Shown here: positions 1 through 12,075 of the stretch, piece after piece
Position numbering within the stretch: the stretch's first letter is position 1
Layout: each line of letters starts with the position of its first letter
DNA from: Halocaridina rubra
Lineage: Eukaryota; Arthropoda; Malacostraca; Decapoda; Atyidae
DNA: 64,000 bases
Reading direction: 5' to 3'
NCBI GenBank assembly: GCA_037179515.1
Contig: JAXCGZ010019243.1
Location: 1-64,000, forward strand
Notes under the pieces: model-generated
The model's input: the letters and a program-made list of their open reading frames with translations, nothing else
What the model was told of the DNA's origin: nothing
The model's database searches: none
Program-made: the position numbers and the translations under genes

Positions 1-82
1 CTTTTCACGGGTCTGCACTGGCATTCACCTGTCTCTTCGTATGTTTTTTTCTCTCGTGAAGATCGTACCGCACTGCCACCAC
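1..82 (-). mobile_element. Start of the internal region of the LTR retrotransposon (primer-binding side)
   Basis: This follows the LTR directly on the minus strand and begins GTGGTGGCAGTGCGG. A TGG-initial block next to an LTR is where a tRNA primer-binding site is expected. No similar sequence follows the solo copy at 58322, which supports this being internal rather than LTR sequence. The coding part would lie left of the window. Confidence 0.5.
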
Positions 83-877
83 TGACGTATGAATTTTGGA
101 CTTCCACTTGAACTCACACTTTGTAAGATGACTGGGTGATCTCACCGCTGGTCATCACTGACGTGGGGGTTATAGCTATTCCATCTAATGACACCACTGA
201 CGTAGGGCTTTTCCTCCTACGTATATTTACTTTAATTATTATGGTAGCGTGGTTTATAAATATTGGTACCTGATGGGTACAAGGTAAGAATGGACAAGCA
301 GTAGTTCCTTTACTTATATTTATTCTAGAGTACAACACATCCGACGCTTCAATGCCCCTATGCCTCAAATGGCCCAATGGCCCAATGGCCCCCACCCTAT
401 GACTATCGCAGTCTATGATCTATTCGTGCCCCTGGCAAACTGCTAACTAACTGTCCCTGCCCTGGGTGGCTCTTTAAATACCCCCAGGGGCAGGGCGTGG
501 CTTAACATCCAATTCTCCAATGAAATCAGTCAGATCTAGTCCTAGCTAATCAGCGCCAGGTTCAAAGTGGAATCCCACCTACTTCCGGGAAGGAGTTATT
601 GGGCATTTCTCCTGGGCAGGTTCCTGCGTACGAAACACAAGTTTATGTTTTTCTTGTGGTTTAGGAAATGGCTAACTTCCTGGCCTTTCTTGCCCTTCTC
701 GATGCCAGGTCCTCCATCTCACGGTTCCGGTCATATATTTCCTTGGCACTTTCTACAAACATTGTAATAACATATCCGTGCCCTCGACCAACCGTTTCCG
801 CTCAAGATCTGTTACAAGTTTCAGACTCTGGCTTCAGCATGGCGGGCTGGCTTCAGCATGACAGAAGTCATACGACA
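83..877 (-). mobile_element. LTR of an LTR retrotransposon (5' LTR, minus orientation)
   Basis: Read on the minus strand this is a 795-bp LTR that starts TGTCGTATGAC at 877 and ends with ACGTCA at 83, so it has TG...CA ends. A second copy matching along its length, also 795 bp by these boundaries, lies on the plus strand at 57528-58322. A TATA-like TATTTAAAG sits near 475 on the minus strand beside a G/C-rich box, as expected for an LTR promoter. The 3' part repeats the motif ACGTCAGTGGTG at irregular spacing of 40-90 bp. The family (Gypsy or Pao type) cannot be decided without pol. Confidence 0.75.
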
Positions 878-1488
878 CTCCACCCCATGTAGTTGACTTT
901 TTCAACTCAGGGAAACATTGAGGAAGTATTCTTACCCCCTCCCTCCTGCTTTTGTAATGTATGTTTTATATTATTTACTTTTATAATCAAATACATGCAG
1001 CCTTTATCTTTATCATTGCTTTTTTAACGTATGCTGTGTGTTATTTACTTTTATATTCCTCTTCTTCTTCTTCTTTGTCTTCAGCTTTAACCCACTTCTG
1101 TTTGAGGTTGCTGTTTCTTGTTAGCCTTTTCCTCTTTTTCCTCTGCTTCCAATATAATTTTAAATTTCTATCCTGGCACGTATGAGAATAGACAACTTTA
1201 CCCGAAACCTCCCTCATAGTATTGGTGTATAGTCTTGCTGCTCTGGGTATGAAGTTCCCATTGTCCATTCATGCGCCAACCTACCTGCAGTTTTTAGTAG
1301 AAATCCCGCAATCCATATACAGCCTCCTTTGAGTTGGGCATCAACTCTAAGTGGTTCTGATGTCATCTCATTTTATCCCCATTTCTCATTTTCCTATTCA
1401 TACTGGCTTCCTTGTATTGTTATATGTTTATGATGTGCTCTTTTTAGTTGTCAGTAGTAGGTCCTGTAAGTGCTTTTATAGGGTTTTT
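878..1488. other. Intronic or intergenic stretch, nothing recognised
   Basis: The sequence is AT-rich with short pyrimidine runs near 1060-1150. I see no coding exon or clear transposon end. The block around 900-945 (CT-rich, ACCCCCTCCCTC) resembles the antisense of 34580-34620, so it may be a LINE-tail fragment. Confidence 0.4.
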
Positions 1489-1762
1489 ATGTCTAAGCAT
1501 TTTATTATTGCTATTTAGGATGATACTTTGAATCGTGATACCCTTTGCTGTTTGTTTATTTTTTACTAATACTATTAGAGAGATAGGGGAAGCAATTGAG
1601 GATGTGCATAATTGGGAATTATAGGGATCTCATGTCTAAGCATTTTATTTTTGCTGTTTAGGATGATACTTTGAATTGTGATACCCTCTGCTGTTTGTTT
1701 ATTTTTTACTAATACTATTAGAGAGATAGAGGGAGCAATTGAAGATATGCGTAATTGGGAAT
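1489..1762. repeat. Tandem duplication, two ~131-bp copies
   Basis: Copies at about 1489-1619 and 1632-1762 share nearly the whole sequence from ATGTCTAAGCATTTTATT to AATTGGGAAT with a few substitutions, a period of 143 bp. No coding potential is evident. Confidence 0.85.
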
Positions 1763-2009
1763 GTTTTCTTCATGTAATATTGACGATCATTGTCATTTGT
1801 ATTTCACTACACTTTGCAGTGGGCAGATTGCCTCCAATTGAGATGATTGGTTTCTTCTGTTCCGTATTCATTCTCTTTCTCTGGTAATTTCATGGCTGGA
1901 TTCAGTCCAGGGGAGGAACTGAGCTCCCTTTGTAATTCATAGTGCATTCTCTTCTTCCTCTTGTATTCTGCAAATTCTTTCTTCGTGGGTCGTGGAACAG
2001 TAATACGTG

Positions 2010-2170
2010 TAATGGAAGTCAACTACATTGAGTGGAAGGAGGGACTGGGAATCCCCCCTTCCTAATTTTCCTCTTGTGTAGAGTTGAAGCATATAAGGAG
2101 GTTCAGGTTTGATGCATGGGTGTGTGCTTTGATTGAGTATCCCCCCTTACAGAGGTGCATAACCCCTTGT
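2010..2170 (+). repeat. Probable LINE 3'-tail fragment
   Basis: It contains GGGACTGGGAATCCCCCC followed by GGGTGTGTGCTTTGATTGAGTATCCCCCCTTACA. The last part resembles 15455-15510 and the antisense of 29450-29550, the 3' tail of the minus-strand LINE at 29.45-32.24 kb. Similarity is weak by eye. Confidence 0.4.
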
Positions 2171-2811
2171 ATATGTAAGAATGAATGGAGACGTAAAAAC
2201 TTAAGCATATAGTATGAAATTTTATGAAAGCATTGTTTGAGAAGGCCCTATTTATGTTCTCTACATATTTATCCATATATATGCACATATATATGAGCAG
2301 TTAAGTCCAGAAATAGATTTTAATACTTATTTTTTGATAGCAAAGTATTTTACTTTATTCTGTGCAAAGGAATGGAGAGGATAGAGAAATTTGCCCCCCC
2401 AAGTAAATATAATTTGCACCTAAATGTCAAAACATTAGAACACTTATTAGATTTTCCTCCGCTAACTTATTCTGCAAAGCAATGGATACCAGTGATGTTA
2501 AAGACAGTGGGCTGACATGACTTCAAATATTCTTTTTTTCAAGTGTGATCAAAATGAATCTGCATCGTTGTATAATTAACAAAGAAGTATCTTAAATTAG
2601 GTTGCACTTAAGCCTCTTAACTCCTAGAGAAGGTCAGATCTTTTAGTTTTCAAGTATACTGATATATCGCTGTCATCGCTTGAGATCGTTGTCTTATTAT
2701 ATGAATGAAACTTGACTCTGTTACTTGTTATTAGTGTCATGGTTTAATTTTATATAATAATAAATATTCCTTTATGAAAGATTTTTATAGGATGTAATAT
2801 ATGATGTGTGT

Positions 2812-2960
2812 GTTTGGTCTTACATCTTGGATACCCTTTTCTGCCAAGGTGTAGGACGGTGCCTTCTTACAAAGGACATTGGTTTTAGCAAGTGCAACCA
2901 GTACCCAGACTGAATGCCGTCTCAAATCTCAGACCATGGCAGGCCTTGAACCCACGGTTC
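2812..2960 (-). mobile_element. tRNA-derived SINE, 5' truncated
   Basis: On the minus strand the copy runs from a B-box-like GGTTCAAGGCCTGCC near 2955 through the family body (ATGGTCTGAGATTTGAGAC, CCTTTGTAAGAAGGCACC) to the 3' end near 2812. The A-box end is missing. The same body occurs at 15043, 16180, 23835, 32276, 55900 and 57358. Confidence 0.7.
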
Positions 2961-3540
2961 TATTTCTCTTCGAGAATGACAAACCATTTATATATTTAAA
3001 AAAAAATGCATTTTGTTATAATAGATGTAATGAATACTCTTATTACATTAGATTTTAGTTTATATTTGCATTTCCTATTCCTCTTTGTAATGGGGATGAC
3101 TGAGCCAAAGAGCACACATTCATTACAGTAGTGATCCTGAGAAGTATATTTACCGTGCATAAATTTTAAGTAGTTCACCAATTTGACTCACTATAGAGCA
3201 TTTGCTAGAACCACTGAAACGGAATTTTAACTTGTGCTTTCTGCCCCCGAGGTTTATGAACTTAAAAAAGGGATCCGCAAAACATGTAACTTTATAGTTC
3301 CAATGGAGAAGCTAATTGATTACTCAGATCAGATTATTCTCCATTAAACCCACAGATGTAATTTGTGTTTTACTTATAATAAGAATATTGCTTTCCTCTT
3401 ATTTCTTCTGCCTTGTATACAAGCACTTGCAAATTGCATGATCTGTGTAGTGGGTTATTTTATTTTCCCTCTATTGAGGTGAGTGTAACTCCTAGTGTGA
3501 CAAGAATTCGAAACTTTACTTTCCCCTAAATGTAAATTTT
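2961..3540. other. AT-rich stretch, nothing recognised
   Basis: No exon, transposon end or tandem repeat could be supported here. The similar stretches 1763-2009 and 2171-2811 also show nothing. Confidence 0.4.
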
Positions 3541-4482
3541 AATTCTCTTCACCTTATGTCAGAACACACCTATAATTCGAACCTAGGTTCCCCGCTAATG
3601 CTAAAAATAAATACTCTAAATCTTAGAAAATTAATCTAAGTTCTTAATATAAGACATAAAAATAGTAAAGCTACACTATGCAGTATTGCTTACCTTTGCT
3701 ACTGTGGTTGGCTTGCATCTGGATATGCATCAGCGAATGAGGTCAAGAACTATTGGGTGACACCTCTTCTTCCCCCCTTTCCCATTTTCACAGCATAAAA
3801 CAATCTATTTGCTCCTTCCTGAATCAACAGGAGGCTCACTGGGATGCCCCATCGATGCCGGTCATCCAGCCAAAGCACTTACATCTTGCTATTGAAAATG
3901 TGCATCCACAGTGAATGAGCACAATAAGCAGTATGCTAGAGAGTGAAAAGCACAACCATTACAACGGTACTTCTCTTAAAAATGCATTCTTATTGTTCTT
4001 ATAGTGCTGCCCTTTTGGTTTTTTCTTTCTCCAAAATTTATATTTGGTAATTTTGTATATATATTAAATCTAATTCCTTCAAATAACCAAGTACTTAAAT
4101 AAACGAATAAATAAAGCCATTAACTTGATATATACGTATGCAACAATGTCTTGTAACTATTCTTCTGCCAACCTCAACAAACTTTTTCGCATAAAGATCG
4201 TATTTACGGCTGTGTATTTAGTAATTTTGTAAATAAATTAAGTCTAATTCCTTCAAATAACCAAATACATAAACAAATAAATAAATAAAACCATTAACTT
4301 GATACAGTATATACGTATGCACAACAATAATGCCATGTGGCTATTCTTCTGCCAGCCTCAGCAACCTTTCTTGAATAGAGATTGTATTTACGACTATGTA
4401 TTTGGTAATTTTGTAAATAAATTAAGTCTAATTCCTTCAAGTAACCAAATAAATAAACAAGTAAATAAATGAAACCAATATG

Positions 4483-5584
4483 CAGTGATGACCCCAACCC
4501 ACGAACACCTGTTCCAACAAACCAACCAACCCACAAACAAAATTTTGAACAAATTTTGACTCCAAATCACGATAAAAAACCAATCCACGAACACACGTGT
4601 CGGTCAGGCGACCACGTTTCCCACTCGCCAGCTCTCAGTTTTGCATTGGTGCCTGCGCTGTGTAGTTCGATTATGATTTGTCTGTAGTTCTTGCTTTATT
4701 TTCTATTGTTTTGCCTTTCATATAGCCCTTATTATGGCTCCTAAGAAAGTTTAGTGACAGTGGCATCAAACACCCTAGATGCATAATAGTGGAAATAGAG
4801 AAAGAAATCATTTCTAAGCATGAAAATAGTGTTCAAGTGTCTGATCTCGCCATACAGTATAACGTGGTGAAATCGGCTATCTCTACTATTTTAAAGAGTA
4901 AAGAGATCTATTAGGTGGCTGATATGGCTAAGGAAGTAAATATATTACAAAGAAAGGCCACAGTTGATAGAATATGTAGAAAAATTATTGTTGCTGTGGA
5001 TAAATGAAAAATAGCTGGTTGGAGATAGTATTAATGAGGCCATAATATAATAATAAGGCTTTGCAAATTCACCAAGATTTAGTAACGAACTCTCCAAGTT
5101 CTAGTGGCGCTAAAGCCAGCAGAAGCTGGTTTGAACACTCGTCGACTAACCGGGATCCATGGCGTCATTAGACATGGAGAGGCGGTTAGTTCCGACCAAG
5201 AGGCAGCGGATTCTTAGGTGGATGAATTTGCTAAATTTATCGAGAGTGAAGGTTATATCCCTCCTTTTCCACCACCATCCAAGTTTGCCAGCAACAATCA
5301 TCCACAAAGGTAAATACAGTACTGTGCCATGTTTTATTTTAGTAGAGTAAAATTCCTTTCCATTATTAATGTAATGTTCCTTTTACAGATAAAATGCAAT
5401 TAACCTGTATTATATTTCATGTTTATACTGACTAGAAAAATTAAATGAATATTTATAGTGACTAGGAATGGATTAGTTGAATTTACATGCTTTTTAATGG
5501 GAAAAATAAATCCAACCCACAACCAAACCATCCCACGAACAGGTTTTGGGAACAGATTAAATTCGTGGGTTGGGGTCAACACTG
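4483..5584 (+). mobile_element. Tigger/pogo-type DNA transposon, defective
   Basis: The terminal inverted repeats are CAGTGATGACCCCAACCCAC at 4483 and its complement GTGGGTTGGGGTCAACACTG ending at 5584. The dinucleotide TA follows the right end, as expected for TA target duplication; the left flank reads TATG, so that side is degraded. Inside, 4733-5260 is a decayed Tigger-type transposase. It is inserted in the ~180-bp repeat of a different TA-flanked family, so it is younger than that element. A shorter relative lies on the minus strand at 40393-41109. Confidence 0.85.
4734..5262 (+). pseudogene. Tigger/pogo transposase remnant (N-terminal half)
   Basis: After ATG at 4734 (MAPKKV) there is an immediate stop. 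Reading through several frame breaks shows the CENP-B/pogo-like helix-turn-helix region: KHENSVQVSDLA.QYNVVKSAISTILKSKE at about 4815-4905, then residues like ALQIHQDLVTNSPSSSGA (about 5055-5110) and a tryptophan-phenylalanine tract. This matches the DNA-binding half of Tigger transposases. The DDE catalytic half is absent: the sequence passes to 3' non-coding DNA by about 5300. It cannot produce a functional transposase. Confidence 0.75.
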
Positions 5585-5857
5585 TATACGTATACAACAA
5601 TGCCATATGACTATTCTTCTGCCGGACTCACCAACTGTCTAACCATGCTTCCACTCACCCATTTCAAATATCTCAATATAAACTGTATTCTCGTTTTCAT
5701 TCCTAAGGTGGGGTCTGTGCCTGTTACAACACTAACAATCCTAATGCAAGGCTTATGGAACTGGAATCTCGTGATTTTGATGTTCACTGGCTAAAAATCT
5801 ATCTCCACTACCACTATATTCCTTTGCTTTTGCTACTGTTCTTCAAACTCCACTGAC

Positions 5858-6472
5858 TTGTGTCTTTTCTTTGAATATCTCTCCTCTTGCCATGAGTCCT
5901 TGCTATGTTCTCGCCCGCATGCCGAAGTTTTATATATTGGAGACTTCTATATACCCCACAGTGAGTGGGTTCATTCTTCTCACGCTGATGTGGGAGGAAG
6001 TGAGACCCTTACTTTCTATGTTACTCGCGATCTGGAGCAAATGATCAAGCTTTCTACTTGTGATCCTGATCGCCACAAAAATGCAGCCAACACTCTTGAC
6101 CTATTTATTACTTCTAACCCTTCAAACTGCTCTTATTTTATGCTTTCCTCTCTTGGTAAATCTGACCACTCTGTGATCTCAATCTCTTCCATTTTTGCTC
6201 ACCCTCCATCAATTCCTTTTACTCAGCACTGCCTTTGGCACTTTGAGCGTACCCAATGTGAAGATTTGCGTAACTTCCTCTTTGACTTCCCTAGGGATGA
6301 CTACTGCTTTCGGTCCTGCATCCCTAACCAGGTAGCTCTAAAAGTTGCTGAGATCTTAACCTTGGGAGTGGAGGCATACATCCCCATCTGTATGACAAGT
6401 TACTCTCCCCCTAATCCTTGGTTTGATCGTGCCTGCTCCTTGGCTATTCAGGCCAGGGATTGGGCACACTAA
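5858..6472 (+). pseudogene. LINE endonuclease (APE-type) domain, C-terminal part
   Basis: This open stretch of about 204 codons holds APE endonuclease blocks: VLYIGDFYIPHSEW (the usual GDFN with N changed to Y), ANTLDLFITSNPSN and LGKSDHSVI, the SDH block that carries the catalytic histidine. The N-terminal endonuclease blocks lie upstream (5640-5857) in broken frames. Downstream it runs into the RT linker with the stop at 6470. In a working element this domain nicks target DNA for target-primed reverse transcription. Loss of the GDFN asparagine and the surrounding stops make this copy inactive. Confidence 0.75.
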
Positions 6473-6839
6473 TCGTACCAAGTGTCTTCTGATTTATCTC
6501 GCTTTGCTTTGATTGTAGGTAAGAATCGCTGTACTGCACAGATTCGAAGGTCTAAGGCTTTCTTTGTAAGAAGGAAGGCTAATGGCCTTAACTCCTCTCC
6601 CACTTACAATTGTATCTGGTCCTTAGCCCAAAAACTTCTGTAACTCAAGCTTTCCTTCTCTCATTTGCTCTGATGGTTCTTTAGCTTGCTCTCCCACTGA
6701 CAAAGCCACTCTCTTTGGCTCTCAATTTTCTGCCAACTCTTCGGAAAAATATTCCAGCGCACCTGTCCCTCAATCTTTACCTCTCTCTAACCCTGTGTCC
6801 TCCTTTCTTCACGCAAAGTTCATAAGGTTCTTCGGTCGC

Positions 6840-7620
6840 TAGAGACAAACAATGCATCTGGTCCTGATGGTATCCCTGCATGGTTCCTGAAGGAGTATGC
6901 AGATAAACTGGTTCCTGTGCTTTGCACTCTTTTTTGCCTCGTTTCTGCCACTAGCACTTTCCTTTATCTTGGAAGCATGCTCTAGTGCAACCTGTTCCTA
7001 AGAAGGGTGACCGCTCTATTAATTCAATCTACTGACCTATTGCCCTAACCTCTCACTTCTTGAAAAGTCTTGAATCTAACTCGCTTATCTCAGATCACCA
7101 GTACGGCTTCCACAAGACAAGTTCCTTGAAAAGTCTTGAATCTAACTCGCTTATCTCCGATCATCAGTACGGCTTCCACTAGACAAGATCCACTGTTGAT
7201 CACCTGTCCTCTCTGAGGAACTATGAGGAATCCTTTTTCATTGCCCTTAATTACTCTAAGGCTTTTGATTGAGCGTGGTACAAGGCTCTGATGGCCATAT
7301 CCCTTTTTTATGGCTTGAGCCCTTCTTTCTGTTCTCTGATTTCCAGTTTTCTTTCAGACTGTTTTATATCTGTGGGTATTGACAGTGCAACATCTAGCCC
7401 ATTCCCTGTTACCAGTGGTGTTCCAAAGGGCTCTGTTCTTTCACTTACTCTGTTCCTTCTCTTCATCAATGCTCTTCTTCAGTCCCCAGCTTCTTCTCTT
7501 CTTCACACCTTTGCAGACGATTCTACCCTTCATTTTTCCTCTGCCTTTTCTTCACAACCTGCATCAGCTACTCGTAATCAGTCTCATATCGTTTTTCTTG
7601 TACTCATCTGAGTGGGGTAG
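6840..7620 (+). pseudogene. LINE reverse transcriptase, 5' and palm portions, broken
   Basis: Fragments in several frames read ASGPDGIPAWFLKEYA (6850), DHQYGFH (7096 and again at 7165 in a local ~65-bp duplication), YSKAFD (7255), SGVPKGSVLSLTLFLLFINA (7419) and HTFADDSTLHFSS (7504). These are the RT fingers, the first catalytic aspartate region, the GVPQGS block and the FADD active site. Frameshifts and a stop after YSKAFD show it is dead. At 7516, within the FADD block, it enters the first unit of the tandem array. Confidence 0.75.
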
Positions 7621-10600
7621 CCAAAATTTAACTAAATTTAATGCCTCCAGGAGAGTTTCTGGGTGCCTTTTTATCTTCCTGTCCTTCTGATATCCCTGTT
7701 GTCTTCAGAAGTAACGAAATTTTCCTTCTTAATTCTCTCTACATATTCGACTCCATATAGCCGCTAACTTGTCTTGGGGTAATCACATAATCCTAATATC
7801 TAAATTTGGATTCAAAAACTTGGGGTTCTGTTTCGTTTTTGTCATTTTTTATCTCTTTACAGTTACTTAAAATCTATAAAGGTCTTATTTGTCCCTGCTT
7901 AGAGTACTGCTCGCACATCTGGGGTGCTTCTTCTTGTACTTATCTCCATGATAGGGTTGAATATAAGGCAGTCAGACTCATTAATAACTCTTCTCTTACT
8001 TCTAATTTAGATTCTCTTTCTGTTGCTACTGCTTCCATCGCTGCTCTGATGAATTGGTGAGTTTTATCCCTCCTCCACTGCCGAGGCCGTGTAACACTCG
8101 CCAAGTGGCCTCATCTCACAGGTACTGTGTGGAGATTTGTAGCTCGCATTTTGGCTGATGTAGCGACTGCTTGTTCCCATGTACCTCCAGACTCTGGAAC
8201 TCTATTCCTCCTTTTGTCTTTCCTAATTCTTATAACCTATCTTACTTTGCCGACGATTCTACCCTTCATTTTTCCTCTGCCTTTTCTTCACAACCTTCAT
8301 CAGCTACTCGTAATCAGTCTCATATCGTTTTTCTTGTACTCATCTGAGTGCGGTAGCCAAAATTTAACTAAATTTAATGCCTCCAGGAGAGTTTCTGGCT
8401 ACCTTTTTATCTTCCTGTCCTCCTGATATCCCTGTTGTCTTCAGAAGTAACGAAATTTTCCTTCTTAATTCTCTACATATTCGACTCCATATAGCCGCTA
8501 ACTTGGCTTGGAGTAATCACATAATCCTAATATCTAAATCTGGATCCAAAAACTTGGGGTTCTGTTTCGTTTTTGTCATTTTTTATCTCTTTACAGTTAC
8601 TTAAAATCTATAAAGGTCTTATTCGTCCCTGCTTAGAGTACTGCTCGCACATCTGGGGTGCTTCTACTTGTACTTATCTCCATGATAGGGTTGAATATAA
8701 GGCATTCAGACTCATTAATAACTCTTCTCTTACTTCTAATTTGGATTCTCTTTCTGTTCGCTGTAAGGTATCATCCCTTTCTCTTTTCTGTTGCTACTGC
8801 TTCCATCGCTGCTCTAATGAATTGGTGAGTTTTATCCCTCCTCCACTGCCGAGGCCGTGTAACATTCGCCAAGTGGCCTCATCTCACTTGCACTGTGTGG
8901 AGATTTGTAGCTCGCAGATTGGCTGATGTAGCGACTGCTTGTTCCCATGTACCTCCAGACTCTGGAACTCTATTCCTCCTTTTGTCTTTCCTAATTCTTA
9001 TAACCTATCTTACTTTGCCAACGATTCTACCCTTCATTTTTCCTCTGCCTTTTCTTCACAACCTTCATCAGCTACTCGTAATCAGTCTCATATCGTTTTT
9101 CTTGTACTCATCTGAGTGGGGTAGCCAAAATTTAACTAAATTTAATGCCTCCAGGAGAGTTTCTGGCTGCCTTTTTATCTTCCTGTCCTCCTGATATCCC
9201 TGTTGTCTTCAGAAGTAACGAAATTTTCCTTCTTAATTCTCTGTACATATTCGACTCCATATAGCCGCTAACTTGTCTTGGAGTAATCACATAATCCTAA
9301 TATCTAAATCTAGATCCAAAAACTTGGGGTTCTGTTTCGTTTTTGTCATTTTTTATCTCTTCACAGTTACTTAAAATCTATAAAGGTCTTATTCGTCCCT
9401 GCTTAGAGTACTGCTCGCACATCTGGGGTGCTTCTTCTTGTACTTATCTCCATGATAGGTTGAATATAAGGCAGTCAGACTCATTAATAACTCTTCTCTT
9501 ACTTCTAATTTGGATTCTCTTTCTGTTCGCTGTAAGGTATCATCCCTTTCTCTTTTCTGTTGCTACTGCTTCCATCGCTGCTCTGATGAATTGGTGAGTT
9601 TTATCCCTCCTCCACTGCCGAGGCCGTGTAACACTCGCCAAGTGGCCTCATCTCACAGGTACTGTGTGGAGATTTGTAGCTCGCAGATTGGCTGATGTAG
9701 CGACTGCTTGTTCCCATGTACCTCCAGACTCTGGAACTCTATTCCTAATTCTTATAACCTATCTTACTGTGCCGACGATTCTACCCTTCATTTTTCCTCT
9801 GCCTTTTCTTCACAACCTTCATCAGCTACTCGTAATCAGTCTCATATCGTTTTTCTTGTACTCATCTGAGTGGGGTAGCCAAAATTTAACTAAATTTAAT
9901 GTCTCCAGGAGAGTTTCTGGCTGCCTTTTTATCTTCCTGTCCTCCTGATATCCCTGTTGTCTTCAGAAGTAACGAAATTTTCCTTCTTAATTCTCTGTAC
10001 ATATTCGACTCCATATAGCCGCTAACTTGTCTTGGAGTAATCACATAATCCTAATATCTAAATCTGGATCCAAAAACTTGGGGTTCTGTTTCGTTTTTGT
10101 CATTTTTTATTTCTTCACAGTTACTTAAAATCTATAAAGGTCTTATTCGTCCCTGCTTAGAGTACTGCTCGCACATCTGGGGTGCTTCTTCTTGTACTTA
10201 TCTCCATGATAGGTTGAATATAAGGCAGTCAGACTCATTAATAACTCTTCTCTTACTTCTAATTTGGATTCTCTTTCTGTTCGCTGTAAGGTATCATCCC
10301 TTTCTCTTTTCTGTTGTTACTGCTTCCATCGCTGCTCTGATGAATTGGTGAGTTTTATCCCTCCTCCACTGCCGAGGCCGTGTAACACTCGCCAAGTGGC
10401 CTCATCTCACAGGTACTGTGTGGAGATTTGTAGCTCGCAGATTGGCTGATGTAGTGACTGCTTGTTCCCATGTACCTCCAGACTCTGGAACTCTATTCCT
10501 CCTTTTGTCTTTCCTAATTCTTATAACCTATCTTACTTTGCCGACGATTCTACCCTTCATTTTTCCTCTGCCTTTTCTTCACAACCTTCATCAGCTACTC

Positions 10601-12075
10601 GTAATCAGTCTCATATCGTTTTTCTTGTACTCATCTGAGTGGGGTAGCCAAAATTTAACTAAATTTAATGCCTCCAGGAGAGTTTCTGGCTGCCTTTTTA
10701 TCTTCCTGTCCTCCTGATATCCCTGTTGTCTTCAGAAGTAACGAAATTTTCCTTCTTAATTCTCTGTACATATTCGACTCCATATAGCCGCTAACTTGTC
10801 TTGGAGTAATCACATAATCCTAATATCTAAATCTGGATCCAAAAACTTGGGGTTCTGTTTCGTTTTTGTCATTTTTTATCTCTTCACAGTTACTTAAAAT
10901 CTATAAAGGTCTTATTCGTCCCTGCTTAGAGTACTGCTCGCACATCTGGGGTGCTTCTTCTTGTACTTATCTCCATGATAGGTTGAATATAAGGCAGTCA
11001 GACTCATTAATAACTCTTCTCTTACTTCTAATTTGGATTCTCTTTCTGTTCGCTGTAAGGTATCATCCCTTTCTCTTTTCTGTTGCTACTGCTTCCATCG
11101 CTGCTCTGATGAATTGGTGAGTTTTATCCCTCCTCCACTGCCGAGGCCGTGTAACACTCGCCAAGTGGCCTCATCTCACAGATACTGTGTGGAGATTTGT
11201 AGTTCGCAGATTGGCTGATGTAGCGACTGCTTGTTCCCATGTACCTCCAGACTCTGGAACTCTATTCCTCCTTTTGTCTTTCCTAATTCTTATAACCTAT
11301 CTTACTTTGCCGACGATTCTACCCTTCATTTTTCCTCTGCCTTTTCTTCACAACCTTCATCAGCTACTCGTAATCAGTCTCATATCGTTTTTCTTGTACT
11401 CATCTGAGTGGGGTAGCCAAAATTTAACTAAATTTAATGCCCCCAGGAGAGTTTCTGGCTGCCTTTTTATCTTCCTGTCCTCCTGATATCCCTGTTGTCT
11501 TCAGAAGTAACGAAATTTTCCTTCTTAATTCTCTGTACATATTCGACTCCATATAGCCGCTAACTTGTCTTGGAGTAATCACATAATCCTAATATCTTAA
11601 TCTGGATCCAAAAACTTGGGGTTCTGTTTCGTTTTTGTCATTTTTTATCTCTTTACAGTTACTTAAAATCTATAAAGGTCTTATTCGTCCCTGCTTAGAG
11701 TACTGCTCGCACATCTGGGGTGCTTCTTCTTGTACTTATCTCCATGATAGGGTTGAATATAAGGCAGTCAGACTCATTAATAACTCTTGTCTTACTTCTA
11801 ATTTGGATTCTCTTTCTGTTCGCTGTAAGGTATCATCCCTTTCTCATTTCTGTTGCTACTGCTTCCATCGCTGCTCTGATGAATTGGTGAGTTTTATCCC
11901 TCCTCCACTGCCGAGGCAGTGTAACACTCGCCAAGTGGCCTCATCTCACAGGTACTGTGTGGAGATTTGTAGCTCGCAGATTGGCTGATGTAGCGACTGC
12001 TTGTTCCCATGTACCTCCAGACTCTGGAACTCTATTCCTCCTTTTGTCTTTCCTAATTCTTATAACCTATCTTAC
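7516..12075 (+). repeat. Six-unit tandem array of ~769 bp derived from the LINE RT 3' part
   Basis: The landmark GACGATTCTACCCTTCAT recurs with TTCTACC at 7521, 8257, 9025, 9779, 10548 and 11317, so periods are 736, 768, 754, 769 and 769. The last unit ends near 12075 and leads into the unique LINE tail. Each unit starts in the FADD block and spans the C-terminal RT region, with motifs such as LLKIYKGLIRPCLEYCSHIW and FIPPPLPRPCN. Units differ by scattered substitutions and small indels: the first lacks ~33 bp near 8020 and the third ~15 bp near 9745. No unit has an intact frame across its length. Confidence 0.95.

Larger units (their letters stand above)
3540..5637. mobile_element. Left part of a Tigger-like element with internal tandem repeats (interrupted)
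   Basis: From GAACCTAGGTTCCCCGC near 3578 onwards this matches the left half of the complete element at 19076-20818, including ATCTAAGTTCTTAAT and ACTGTGGTTGGCTTGCATCTGG. From about 4015 it enters the family's ~180-bp tandem repeat, with units near 4147 and 4331. The repeat is broken by another transposon (4483-5584), resumes at 5585 with TATACGTATACAACAATGCC, and stops near 5637 where a LINE is inserted. The right end of the same copy is found at 12315-12453. A left terminal repeat was not found. Confidence 0.65.

Noticed and set aside
8127..11988. A series of similar ~60-117-residue proteins that look like a tandem gene family
   Set aside because: They are pieces of one LINE RT region repeated in the 769-bp array, in changing frames and without starts or splice signals.
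7516..12075. CRISPR-like or other short-spacer repeat array
   Set aside because: Repeats are ~769 bp, coding-derived and without spacers; the DNA is eukaryotic.
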